Source of the DNA: Rhodocyclales bacterium
Lineage (GTDB): Bacteria; Pseudomonadota; Gammaproteobacteria; Burkholderiales; Rhodocyclaceae
Reading direction: 5' to 3'
DNA: 64,000 nt
Assembly: GCA_028292485.1 (NCBI GenBank)
Contig: JAQGMG010000005.1
Span: 124,001 to 188,000, forward strand
The position numbers were made by a program, and so were the translations under genes. Below, piece by piece: positions 55,772 to 64,000 of this stretch; position 1 is the first letter of the stretch; every line of letters begins with the position of its first letter. The notes beneath the pieces are model-generated. The model saw only the letters and a list, made by a program, of their open reading frames with translations. It made no database searches and had not been told where the DNA came from.

Positions 55772-57088
55772 GTGAATGTATTGTTGAGTATGTACCGCAT
55801 GGCATTGCCAGGCGCCCTGGTTGCCATCATGTTATTGCTTTCCGCGCCGATGCCTGTGGCCGCAGCAATGCTGGATCGTATCGTGGCGGTCGCCAATGAC
55901 GATGTCGTAACCTTGTCGGAGCTGTCAGAGCGTACGGACAAGTTCATGCTGCAGTTGCGTCAACAGGGTGCGGCCCTGCCGCCGCGCGAGCAGGTAGAGC
56001 GCCAGATGCTGGATCGACTGATTCTCGAGCGCTTACAGCTGCGGCGTGCGCGCGCAACCGGCATTCGTGTCGATGAACTTACGCTGGAGCGTGCGGTGCA
56101 GCGCATTGCCGAGCAGAACAATCTGACAGTAGCGCGCTTTCGCGAGGCGCTGGAGAAGCAAGAAGGGGTGAAGTGGGCGCAATTTCGCGAAGACATCCGC
56201 AATGAAATCCTGATCAGCCGGCTGCGCGAGCGTGATGTCGACAACCGTATCCAGGTCAGCGACGCTGAAGTCGACGCGGCGCTGGCCTCGCCTGAAGCGC
56301 AGGCGGGCAACAGGGAGTATCTCGTTTCGCATATTTTCTTGCGGGCTCCAGAAGGCGCAACGCCGGAGGCCTGGGGGCGCTTGTCTGCCCGCGCCAATGA
56401 GATCATGCGCCTCGTGGGGCAGGGCGATGACTTTGCCAAACTGGCTGCCGCATTTTCGGACGGCAAGGATGCAATGCAGGGTGGCGCACTGGAATGGCGT
56501 CCTTTGCAGGGTCTGCCTACGGTATTTGCCGACGAGGTGGTGAAGATGAAAACAGGGCAGGTGAGCAGCGTGCTGCGCAGTCCGGCCGGCCTGCATATTT
56601 TCAAGCTGATGGATATGCACGACGGCAAGCAGTCTCGCGAGCTCAAGGTCGAGCAGACGCATGCCCGCCACATTCTGCTGCGTGTCGCCGATGTGCTCAA
56701 TGAAGCAGACGCCAAACGACGGCTCGGCGATCTGCGCCAACGCATACTGGCCGGCGCCAAGTTTGAAGACATTGCGCGTACGAATTCCAGCGATGCATCG
56801 GCAGCGCGTGGCGGCGATCTTGGATGGCTGTCTTCCGGTGATACCGTGCCGGATTTCGAGCGCGCCATGGGTGTGCTGAAAGACGGACAGATCAGCGAGC
56901 CGGTACAGACACCTTTTGGCTGGCACATCATCCAGGTGCTCGAACGCCGCAATGTCGATGTCAGTGGCGAACGTCGTCGTCTTGAAGCCCGCCAGTTATT
57001 GCGCGAACGCAAGTCGGACGAAGCTTACGAAGCCTGGCTGCGCGAGTTGCGTGATGAAGCTTTCGTCGAGATGCGATACAACGAATGA
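55772..57088 (+). CDS. surA: Periplasmic chaperone and PPIase SurA
   Basis: SurA escorts outer membrane proteins to the BAM complex. After a signal peptide (MALPGALVAIMLLLS...), the N-terminal chaperone domain (about 35-170) is followed by two parvulin domains: VSHIFLRAPEGATPEAW and THARHILLRVADVLNEADA mark them. GTG 55772 is preceded by GGAG; a TTG at 55748 is less likely. The length is 438 residues. It follows lptD by 30 bases. Confidence 0.95.
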   Translation: MNVLLSMYRMALPGALVAIMLLLSAPMPVAAAMLDRIVAVANDDVVTLSELSERTDKFMLQLRQQGAALPPREQVERQMLDRLILERLQLRRARATGIRVDELTLERAVQRIAEQNNLTVARFREALEKQEGVKWAQFREDIRNEILISRLRERDVDNRIQVSDAEVDAALASPEAQAGNREYLVSHIFLRAPEGATPEAWGRLSARANEIMRLVGQGDDFAKLAAAFSDGKDAMQGGALEWRPLQGLPTVFADEVVKMKTGQVSSVLRSPAGLHIFKLMDMHDGKQSRELKVEQTHARHILLRVADVLNEADAKRRLGDLRQRILAGAKFEDIARTNSSDASAARGGDLGWLSSGDTVPDFERAMGVLKDGQISEPVQTPFGWHIIQVLERRNVDVSGERRRLEARQLLRERKSDEAYEAWLRELRDEAFVEMRYNE

Positions 57089-57174
57089 CTACAGCGAATG
57101 ACTGCATCGAATAGGCAGATCACAGGCGAACGAGGGTAAATCAAGGCGAACGGCAACCGGACGCGCAATCGTGT

Positions 57175-58194
57175 ATGAAAACCGACCCACTTATCGCAAT
57201 CACCAGTGGAGAACCTGCCGGCATCGGGCCTGAACTGTGCGCCATGCTCGGGGGTAGGCAGTCGGCCGCCCGCCTGGTGCTGATCGGCGATGCACAGCTA
57301 TTGGCTCAGCGCGCGGTGGACGCTGGGCTGCACGTCGGGCTGCGTCACTACAAGCCTGACAATCCATCGATGCCAGGAACGCTCGAAGTGCTCCACGTGC
57401 CGCTCGCCGAGCCCGTGCAGGCGGGCGTGCTTGACGTGCGCAACGCGCGCTATGTGCTCAATACGCTGGATGCTGCGATAGGCGGCTGCCTCAAGGGCGA
57501 GTTCGACGCGATGGTCACGGCGCCCGTACAGAAAAGCATCATCAATGACGCTGGCATTCCCTTCTCGGGCCACACCGAATACCTCGCCGAGCGCACCGCC
57601 ACGCCGCGCGTCGTCATGATGCTGGCTGGCGAATACGGCGGCACTGATGAGGTGCCGCCAAGCTGGATGCGCGTTGCCCTGACAACCACGCATTTGCCCG
57701 TGTCCGCTGTGCCTGCGGCGATCACGCCCGCTTTGCTGGAACAGACCTTGCGCATTCTGCATGCCGACCTGCGCGACAAGTTCGGTTTTGCCGAGCCGCG
57801 TATCCTCGTGGCAGGCCTCAATCCGCATGCCGGCGAAGGTGGCCACATGGGGCGCGAAGAGATCGAAGTGATCGAACCGGTTCTGGCTCTGCTGCGCAGT
57901 GAAGGCATGCAGCTCATCGGCCCCTTGCCTGCCGATACGCTCTTCGTGCCGCGTCAGCTGGCACGTGGCGATGCCGTGCTGGCGATGTATCACGATCAGG
58001 GATTGGCCACCCTGAAGTTCGCAACCTTCGGTGGCGGCATCAACGTTACCCTGGGTCTTCCCATCATCCGCACTTCGGTCGATCACGGCACTGCCCTTGA
58101 CCTAGCGGGCACCGGTCGCGCCGATCCTGGCAGTCTGTATGCGGCCATCGATTGCGCGCTGGCAATGCTGGCTGCGCAACAAATACACTCATGA
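57175..58194 (+). CDS. pdxA: 4-hydroxythreonine-4-phosphate dehydrogenase PdxA
   Basis: PdxA oxidises 4-phosphohydroxy-threonine in vitamin B6 synthesis. The metal-binding histidines are seen in [19 protein letters not shown] and [11 protein letters not shown], and [16 protein letters not shown] is also conserved. [13 protein letters not shown] marks the start. The length of 339 residues fits. The gene overlaps the next by four bases. Confidence 0.95.
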   Translation: MKTDPLIAITSGEPAGIGPELCAMLGGRQSAARLVLIGDAQLLAQRAVDAGLHVGLRHYKPDNPSMPGTLEVLHVPLAEPVQAGVLDVRNARYVLNTLDAAIGGCLKGEFDAMVTAPVQKSIINDAGIPFSGHTEYLAERTATPRVVMMLAGEYGGTDEVPPSWMRVALTTTHLPVSAVPAAITPALLEQTLRILHADLRDKFGFAEPRILVAGLNPHAGEGGHMGREEIEVIEPVLALLRSEGMQLIGPLPADTLFVPRQLARGDAVLAMYHDQGLATLKFATFGGGINVTLGLPIIRTSVDHGTALDLAGTGRADPGSLYAAIDCALAMLAAQQIHS

Positions 58195-59090
58195 ACAGAA
58201 GAAACTTTGTTGGAGTGCTGCCACTGGCGGCAGTGCTGCAGGCGTGCTCGGCCTTGCAGTCCAGGCCGGTGGTTGTGGAAACCGTCGGCACCACGGTCGT
58301 GGTGCCAAAACCCAAGCCGAAACTTGGTCTGGCATTGGGCGGCGGCGCGGCGCGTGGCTTTGCGCATATCGGCGTCATCAAGGCGCTGGAGACAAGTGGC
58401 TTGGCGCCTGACATCGTGGTGGGCACGAGTGTAGGCGCCGTCGTCGGCAGTCTCTATGCAGCCGGTTTCGATGTTTTCGAGCTGCAGAAAATTGCGATCC
58501 AGCTCGATGAAAACTCGCTCACCGACTGGTCTATCTTCGAGCGCGGTTTCGTCAAGGGAGAGGCGCTTGAGCGCTTCATCAATCAACAGGTCGGCAATCG
58601 TCCGATTGAACAGCTCAAGCGTAAATTTGCCGCGGTCGCGACCGACCTGGCTGCAGGTGAGGCAGTCGTTTTTTCCACAGGCAATACCGGTACGGCCGTG
58701 CGTGCTTCCGCATCCATCCCGGGCGTATTCTCGCCCGTGGTCATTCGCGGACGCGAGTATGTCGACGGTGGTCTGGTCAGCCCTATTCCTGTCAAAGCGG
58801 CGCGTCAGCTTGGTGCCGATATCGTGATTGCCGTGGATATTTCTGCCAAGCCTTCCGGCCGGAAAAATCAGGGCAGCATCGATCTGCTGCTCGACACCAT
58901 TGCGGTGATGGGGCATACCATTGCCGCACATGAACTGGCAGAGGCCGACGTCGTCATTCGCCCCGACATGCTGGGCCTGCCAGCGACGAATTTCCAGCAA
59001 CGCAACGAGGCGATCCTGCAAGGCGAGCGGGTCGGCTTCGCGGCCATTGCGCGCGTGCGGGAGAAGCTCGCCGCGGCGAGCTTGCGCTGA
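58191..59090 (+). CDS. Patatin-like phospholipase lipoprotein (RssA-like)
   Basis: The protein has a lipoprotein signal with LQAC near residue 19 and a patatin domain with the oxyanion stretch [17 protein letters not shown], the nucleophile motif GTSVGA and the catalytic DGG triad piece YVDGGLVSP. The expected activity is a lipid acyl hydrolase at the cell envelope. ATG 58191 overlaps the pdxA stop as ATGA. The length is 299 residues. Confidence 0.9.
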   Translation: MNRRNFVGVLPLAAVLQACSALQSRPVVVETVGTTVVVPKPKPKLGLALGGGAARGFAHIGVIKALETSGLAPDIVVGTSVGAVVGSLYAAGFDVFELQKIAIQLDENSLTDWSIFERGFVKGEALERFINQQVGNRPIEQLKRKFAAVATDLAAGEAVVFSTGNTGTAVRASASIPGVFSPVVIRGREYVDGGLVSPIPVKAARQLGADIVIAVDISAKPSGRKNQGSIDLLLDTIAVMGHTIAAHELAEADVVIRPDMLGLPATNFQQRNEAILQGERVGFAAIARVREKLAAASLR

Positions 59091-59091
59091 T

Positions 59092-59889
59092 ATGTCAAAC
59101 GGATACCAGGGGCACGTTGCCCGCAAGCGATTTGGCCAGAATTTCCTGGTCGACCGCAACGTCATCGCCGACATCGTGTCATCCATTGCGCCAAAGCCCG
59201 GCGAAAACATCGTCGAAATCGGGCCGGGCCTGGGCGCCTTGACGGCACCTTTGCTGGCTGCATGTGGCAGGCTGCATGTCGTCGAAATCGACCGCGACCT
59301 GATTGCACGCCTGCATCAGACCTATTCGCCCGAACAGGTTACGGTGCACGAAGGCGATGCGCTCAAATTCGACTTCTCCAGCCTGCCTGCGCCGCTGCGG
59401 GTGGTGGGCAATCTGCCCTACAACATTTCGACACCATTGCTGTTCCACCTTGCCGACTATGCACATAACGTCCGCGACATGACCTTCATGTTGCAGCGGG
59501 AAGTCGTGCAACGCATGGTGGCGGCGCCGGGCGAGGAAGCATACGGGCGCCTGTCGGTAATGCTGCAATACCGCTATGCGATGGCCAGTCTGTTCGACGT
59601 GCCGGGCAGCGCGTTCAGTCCCGCGCCCAAGGTGACTTCGGCCATCGTGTACATGCGTCCGTTGCCCGCGGAAGCGCTGCGGTGCGCCGACTCCGCCTTG
59701 CTGGGCAAAGTGGTTACCGCCGCGTTCGGGCAACGCCGCAAAACCCTGCGCAATACCTTGCGGCCGTGGCTGGAGCTCGAGGATTACCAGCGTCTGGCGA
59801 TGGATGCCGGCGCACGTGGCGAGCAACTCTCGGTTGCCGACTTTGTTCGTATCGCCGACTACATACACGCCCGCTCCGTGGCTGATTGA
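59092..59889 (+). CDS. ksgA: 16S rRNA dimethyladenosine transferase KsgA
   Basis: KsgA dimethylates A1518 and A1519 of 16S rRNA. The motifs are KRFGQNFLVD, VEIGPGLGALTAPLL (SAM), VVEIDRDLIARL and NLPYNISTPLL, the last being the catalytic NLPY site. The length of 265 residues is normal. It starts one base after the patatin gene stop. It closes the lptD operon; the 294 bases after it hold no gene or clear signal. Confidence 0.96.
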   Translation: MSNGYQGHVARKRFGQNFLVDRNVIADIVSSIAPKPGENIVEIGPGLGALTAPLLAACGRLHVVEIDRDLIARLHQTYSPEQVTVHEGDALKFDFSSLPAPLRVVGNLPYNISTPLLFHLADYAHNVRDMTFMLQREVVQRMVAAPGEEAYGRLSVMLQYRYAMASLFDVPGSAFSPAPKVTSAIVYMRPLPAEALRCADSALLGKVVTAAFGQRRKTLRNTLRPWLELEDYQRLAMDAGARGEQLSVADFVRIADYIHARSVAD

Positions 59890-60183
59890 GGGCATGGCCT
59901 GTTGCGGGACTGATGTGTCTAGGCGTTCCAGCCTATTAAACGGGGAACGTTGTTTGCTTTCGTTGTTTGCTGTGTAACGACGGGCCTCATTGTTCAGGGG
60001 ACAGGAAGTTGTGCTGCTGTGCCGGCCGATGAGTGCGGTGGTCGCGTGTGATTCCTGATCATGACCGCACTCGGCAATGTCATGCTTTCGGGCATATGTC
60101 GCAGCTGGCGTCACAGCCAGGAAAGGCTCCCCCAGCCGTTCCCAAGCTAAACTGCCAGCCAAATTTGAAACGCGGGGTTTTTC

Positions 60184-61200
60184 ATGTCTTGCATTCTTGT
60201 TACCGGCGGCGCCGGCTATATCGGAAGTCACACTTGCGTTGAACTGCTTGGCGCAGGATATGACGTTGTGGTGGTGGACAATCTCTGCAACAGCAAGCCG
60301 GAGTCGTTGCGGCGCGTGGAGGAGCTCGCCGGTCGCAAGCTTACGGCGTTCCACGAGATTGACGTACGTGACCGCGAGGCGCTGGCTGACGTGTTCAAGG
60401 CACATCAGATCGACGCGGTGATTCACTTTGCCGGGCTCAAGGCGGTCGGCGAGTCGGTGGCGAAGCCTCTGCGCTATTACGACAACAATATTGTGGGCAC
60501 GCTGGTACTGATCGATGTGATGACCGAGGCCGGCGTGAAGTCGCTGGTGTTCAGCTCATCGGCAACGGTGTACGGCGATCCGGCAAGCGTGCCGATCCGT
60601 GAAGATTTTCCGACGGGACCAACCAATCCCTATGGCCGCACCAAATGGATGCTGGAGTTCATTCTTGGTGACGTTGCAGTCTCCGACCCCGCCTGGCGTG
60701 TTGCCTTGTTGCGCTATTTCAATCCGGTAGGTGCCCATCCTTCGGGCCGTATCGGTGAAGATCCGAATGGCATACCCAACAACCTCATGCCTTTCGTCAG
60801 CCAGGTCGCGGTAGGCAAGCGCGAGAAGCTAAGTGTGTTCGGCGGCGACTATGCAACGGTCGATGGTTCGGGCGTGCGCGACTATATTCATGTTGTCGAT
60901 CTGGCGATCGGCCATGTACAGGCAGTGAAGCGGCTGACCGAGCGCGCGGGTGTGTTGACGGTCAATCTCGGCACGGGCCGCGGCTATTCGGTGCTCGAAG
61001 TGGTCAAGGCGTTCGAGGCTGCAAGCGGGCGCCCCGTGCCGTACCAGATCGTCGATCGACGCGCCGGCGATGTGGCACAGTGCTATGCCGAAACAGTGCT
61101 TGCAGCGCAGGAACTGGGCTGGCGCGCGGAACGTGGCATCGAGCAAATGTGCGCCGATGCCTGGCGCTGGCAAAGCGCCAACCCGAACGGCTACGAATGA
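60184..61200 (+). CDS. galE: UDP-glucose 4-epimerase GalE
   Basis: GalE interconverts UDP-glucose and UDP-galactose using NAD. The Rossmann motif [15 protein letters not shown] and [11 protein letters not shown] (YxxxK) are present, as are [12 protein letters not shown] and [18 protein letters not shown]. The length of 338 residues is typical. It opens a small sugar-nucleotide cluster with manC, which can feed the polysaccharide locus in the first 18 kb. Confidence 0.95.
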   Translation: MSCILVTGGAGYIGSHTCVELLGAGYDVVVVDNLCNSKPESLRRVEELAGRKLTAFHEIDVRDREALADVFKAHQIDAVIHFAGLKAVGESVAKPLRYYDNNIVGTLVLIDVMTEAGVKSLVFSSSATVYGDPASVPIREDFPTGPTNPYGRTKWMLEFILGDVAVSDPAWRVALLRYFNPVGAHPSGRIGEDPNGIPNNLMPFVSQVAVGKREKLSVFGGDYATVDGSGVRDYIHVVDLAIGHVQAVKRLTERAGVLTVNLGTGRGYSVLEVVKAFEAASGRPVPYQIVDRRAGDVAQCYAETVLAAQELGWRAERGIEQMCADAWRWQSANPNGYE

Positions 61201-61254
61201 ACGAATCCTTGCGTATTTAACGACAGATTTCAGCAATCAACTCAGGAGTCATCG

Positions 61255-62700
61255 ATGTCCCTTCAGCCCGTCATCCTTTCGGGAGGTTCCGGCACCCGCT
61301 TGTGGCCCGCCTCGCGCGAGCACTATCCCAAGCAGTTATTGCCGCTGACTGCCGAGGAGACGCTGTTGCAGATCACCGCGACGCGTGCCGATGGCATTGG
61401 CGGCATGGATGTTGCCGAACCAATTGTCGTAACGAACGAAGATCATCGTTTCATCATCGCCGAGCAGTTGCGTCAGATCGGCAAGCCCAGTCGCCATATC
61501 GTGCTGGAGCCGGTGGGGCGTAATACCGCGCCAGCCATGCAGCTTGCCGCACTTATTGCGGCCCAAAGTGGCGCCGACCCGGTGTTGCTGGTGATGCCTG
61601 CTGACCACGTGGTTGCCGATGGATCGGCATTCCGCACAGTCATGCAGGAAGGCTATACGCAAGCCCTGGCAGGCGGCCTGGTGACCTTCGGCATCGTGCC
61701 GGATCGTGCCGAAACGGGTTATGGCTACATTCGCATGGGCGCGGCTGTCGCGGGCGCGTCGTCGTCAAGACAACTGGCTGCCTTCGTCGAAAAACCGGAT
61801 GCGATCCGTGCGGCTGAATATGTCGGTAGCGGTCAGTATCTGTGGAATAGCGGCATCTTCATGATGAAAGCATCGGTGTGGGTGAATGCCCTGCAAGCGC
61901 TGCGGCCGGACATTGCCAAAGCTTGCGAACAGGCAGTCGCGGCAGCACAGCGCGATGCCGATTTCATACGCATAGACAAAGCCCTGTTTACTGCCTGCCC
62001 ATCCGATTCGATCGACTATGCCGTCATGGAAAAACTTGGCGCACATCCCGAGCTTGGCGCGGCCATCGTTGTGCCACTCGATGCAGGCTGGAGCGACGTG
62101 GGCGCATGGGATTCCTTGTGGCAGGTCTGTGCCAAGGATGAGGCGGGCAACGTCACGCGTGGCGACGTAATGCTGCAGAACACACAGGACAGCCTGGTGT
62201 TCGCGGGTAGCCGTCTGGTGGCAACGGTTGGCGTCAGGGACGTCATCATCGTCGAGACGCCCGACGCGGTGATGGTCGCCGACAAGGCGCATGCGCAGGA
62301 CGTCAAACACATCGTGGCGCGTATCAAGGCCGAGGGCAAAACGCTGGCACAGAGCCATCGCAAGGTCTATCGTCCATGGGGCTGGTATGACAGCATCGAC
62401 ACCGGCGAGCGTTTCCAGGTCAAGCGCATCGTCGTCAATCCCGGCGCCAAGTTGAGCCTGCAGATGCATCACCATCGTGCTGAACACTGGATCGTGGTGA
62501 GTGGCACGGCTGAAGTCACCAATGGCGACAATGTGCTGCTGCTCTCCGAAAACCAGTCGACCTATATTCCGCTGGGCACTACGCACCGCCTTGCCAATCC
62601 CGGCAAGGTGCCGCTCGAAATCATCGAGGTGCAGTCCGGTTCCTATCTTGGTGAAGACGATATCGTGCGTTTTGAAGACACTTATGGCCGGACCAGGTGA
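61255..62700 (+). CDS. manC: Bifunctional mannose-1-P guanylyltransferase/mannose-6-P isomerase
   Basis: The enzyme links fructose-6-P metabolism to GDP-mannose. The N-terminal domain has LSGGSGTRLWPASREHYPKQ and FVEKPD. The C-terminal type II phosphomannose isomerase cupin has the metal-site stretch SLQMHHHRAEHWIVVSG and PWGWYDSID. The length of 481 residues fits the AlgA/XanB/ManC family. ATG 61255 follows TCATCG; AGGAG is near. The galE stop is 54 bases upstream. Confidence 0.95.
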   Translation: MSLQPVILSGGSGTRLWPASREHYPKQLLPLTAEETLLQITATRADGIGGMDVAEPIVVTNEDHRFIIAEQLRQIGKPSRHIVLEPVGRNTAPAMQLAALIAAQSGADPVLLVMPADHVVADGSAFRTVMQEGYTQALAGGLVTFGIVPDRAETGYGYIRMGAAVAGASSSRQLAAFVEKPDAIRAAEYVGSGQYLWNSGIFMMKASVWVNALQALRPDIAKACEQAVAAAQRDADFIRIDKALFTACPSDSIDYAVMEKLGAHPELGAAIVVPLDAGWSDVGAWDSLWQVCAKDEAGNVTRGDVMLQNTQDSLVFAGSRLVATVGVRDVIIVETPDAVMVADKAHAQDVKHIVARIKAEGKTLAQSHRKVYRPWGWYDSIDTGERFQVKRIVVNPGAKLSLQMHHHRAEHWIVVSGTAEVTNGDNVLLLSENQSTYIPLGTTHRLANPGKVPLEIIEVQSGSYLGEDDIVRFEDTYGRTR

Positions 62701-62706
62701 GCAATC

Positions 62707-63078
62707 ATGAATGAGGCGCGCAACGTCCTCGGTAGTCCGTTGATGGCGTGCAGCTATTCGCCACTGACGGGCTATTTCCGCACGGGTTGTTGCGACACGG
62801 ACATCACCGATCTGGGACGGCATGTCATTTGCATCAAGGCGACGGCGGAATTCCTGGCGTTCAGTACCAAGGCCGGTAACGACCTGGCTACGCCGCGCCC
62901 CGAATTGCGCTTTCGTGGTGTGCAACCGGGCGATCGCTGGTGTCTGTGCGCATTGCGCTGGCTTGAAGCGCACGAAGCGGGTGCTGCGCCGCCGGTGGTG
63001 CTGGAGGCGACGCACGAATCCGCACTGGCTCTGATTCCGCTGGAGTTATTGCGCGAATTTGCCGTTGGCGCGATCTGA
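62707..63078 (+). CDS. DUF2237 family protein
   Basis: The 123-residue protein belongs to DUF2237. Conserved blocks are NVLGSPLMACSYSPLTGYFR, GCCDTDITDLGRH, FLAFSTKAGNDLATPRPE, GDRWCLCALRW and APPVVLEATHESAL. It is rich in conserved cysteines, but no function is known for the family. It starts six bases after manC and may be read with it. Confidence 0.92.
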   Translation: MNEARNVLGSPLMACSYSPLTGYFRTGCCDTDITDLGRHVICIKATAEFLAFSTKAGNDLATPRPELRFRGVQPGDRWCLCALRWLEAHEAGAAPPVVLEATHESALALIPLELLREFAVGAI

Positions 63079-63101
63079 TCGCGAGAGCGGCTTCAGCACA
63101 A

Positions 63102-64000
63102 TCAGGCGAAATTCAGCCTGTCTGCAAACGACACCGATTCGAGCAAGGCCTTGCTGACCTGTTCATTGGTAAGGCCGAGCGCCTCGGTCTGCGCACGCAG
63201 CGCATCGGGCAGAAAGTTTTCGGTTGCTATGGCAAGCTTCAAGAGTGGTGCGTAGGCGCCTTCACCGCGTAGCAGCGCATCGCCAACCGGGCCCGGCAGG
63301 CTCATCTGATCGAGCACCGTGTCGAGCGAAGTGCCTAGCAGCACGTTCAGCAACGAGAAGGCGCCGGTGATGAACAGATTGTCGAGTTCGCCGCGCGCAA
63401 AAAATTGCGCGCCAAGTTTTTCCATGAAATGACCACGGGTGATCGAAGCCTGCATGACGGCTGGCGCGATCGGGTCTTTGCTGGCGGAAACCAGCAGCAA
63501 CGATAGCCACTTGTGCAGCTTGTCCATGCCAAGGATGGTGACCGCGTGACGGAAAGACTGCACCTCGACCATCAGGCCGAAACCGGCCGAATTGATGTAC
63601 TTGAGCAATTTGTATGAAAGCGTGACGTCCTGCTTCAGCGCGCCTTCGATCTGGGCGACCTCGGCCTCGTTGCGCACCATGTTGAGAAGCCGCACGATGC
63701 CCGCATGCGAAGGCGCCATCTGCTTGGCGACCGGCGCGCCATTGAGGAAAAACCATCCCGCAGCGCCGTCATATCCGTTCGCGATGGCCTGCTGGAAGCC
63801 GGTCACGTCCTTGAGGCCCCAGGCCATTGCCAGACCCGGCGCACCGGCAGGATTGGTCAGCTTGTTGGCATCGGCCATGACAAAACGACAATCCACCTCG
63901 GCAGGCCACTGCACGCCTGGCTGATACCAGGTCAGCGCCAGGGGCATGCCCGATGAATTCAGCTGCGAGATCAGTTCCTGGGTCTGCGGGTACTGCAGTG
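63102..64000 (-). CDS. EAL-HDOD signalling protein, 5' partial
   Basis: The reading frame is open through the right edge, so its start lies outside the window; an ATG at 63947 would be a false start. The N-terminal part visible (WGLKDVTGFQQAIANGYDG) looks like the end of an EAL cyclic-di-GMP phosphodiesterase-like domain. The C-terminal 200 residues form an HDOD domain (GFGLMVEVQSFRHAVTILGM and following). Such YuxH-like proteins are signalling scaffolds. Whether the EAL active site is intact cannot be seen. It faces the DUF2237 gene across 23 bases. Confidence 0.85.
   Translation of the reverse strand, partial: LQYPQTQELISQLNSSGMPLALTWYQPGVQWPAEVDCRFVMADANKLTNPAGAPGLAMAWGLKDVTGFQQAIANGYDGAAGWFFLNGAPVAKQMAPSHAGIVRLLNMVRNEAEVAQIEGALKQDVTLSYKLLKYINSAGFGLMVEVQSFRHAVTILGMDKLHKWLSLLLVSASKDPIAPAVMQASITRGHFMEKLGAQFFARGELDNLFITGAFSLLNVLLGTSLDTVLDQMSLPGPVGDALLRGEGAYAPLLKLAIATENFLPDALRAQTEALGLTNEQVSKALLESVSFADRLNFA

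Noticed and set aside
59179-60426. A 415-codon minus-strand frame over ksgA and the galE start
   Set aside because: Opposite two clear genes, without a ribosome site or any motif.
61765-63015. A 416-codon minus-strand frame over manC and the DUF2237 gene
   Set aside because: It is the reverse of manC and the DUF2237 gene, both with strong family signatures.

Overview
The window looks like a chromosomal segment of a betaproteobacterium (Burkholderiales, Rhodocyclales or Nitrosomonadales). The gene blocks aroQ-accB-accC-prmA-zinc ribbon protein-tpx, lptD-surA-pdxA-ksgA and murU-pepP-ubiH are typical of that class. A PEP-CTERM protein, an AmgK/MurU/Mpl wall-recycling gene set and a tRNA-Met(CAT) fit as well. 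No rRNA, insertion sequence, prophage or CRISPR array is visible. Species cannot be named from the sequence alone.

Region 1 (1-18.4 kb) is a surface-polysaccharide locus that continues past the left edge. It opens with two paralogous secreted or lipid-anchored beta-sandwich-like proteins on either side of an unrecognised 348-residue protein. A tightly overlapping plus-strand operon follows (2.2-7.8 kb): an RmlC-like epimerase, a C-methyltransferase of the deoxysugar type, two SDR enzymes, a CmcI-type methyltransferase and a second zinc-ribbon methyltransferase. It looks like a pathway for a branched or methylated sugar. A convergent minus-strand block (7.8-11.2 kb) carries a TIGR04372-type glycosyltransferase, a methyltransferase and an LhgO-like oxidase. 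From 11.3 kb a second plus-strand operon has an HldE-like kinase/nucleotidyltransferase with inverted domain order, an HddC-like sugar nucleotidyltransferase, two GT2 glycosyltransferases, an SDR and a WbpM/CapD dehydratase. The first 11 kb is visibly more AT-rich than the rest, which suggests transfer.

Region 2 (18.4-36.7 kb) is core metabolism and envelope: apaH, an olsB/plsC (ornithine-lipid type) pair, slyB-like lipoprotein, a PfkB kinase, tpx, the prmA-acc-aroQ block, a TlpA thioredoxin, mpl, a three-gene copper module (DUF2946, DUF1775, PCuAC), a REP-like inverted repeat, a TPR protein, ubiD, and a PEP-CTERM protein behind a near-consensus sigma-54 promoter and ahead of a strong terminator.

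Region 3 (36.7-53.1 kb) carries dacB, a LysR regulator, ubiH, pepP, murU, phoH, a large zinc metalloprotease lipoprotein, miaB, a small exported protein, tRNA-Met, a second ubiquinone-type hydroxylase, dsbC, amtB and amgK. AmgK and MurU (cell-wall sugar salvage) and Mpl (peptide salvage) together give most of a peptidoglycan recycling route.

Region 4 (53.3-64 kb) is lptD-surA-pdxA-rssA-like patatin-ksgA, then galE, manC and a DUF2237 gene. It ends in an EAL-HDOD signalling gene cut by the right edge. galE and manC supply UDP-galactose/glucose and GDP-mannose that region 1 could use.
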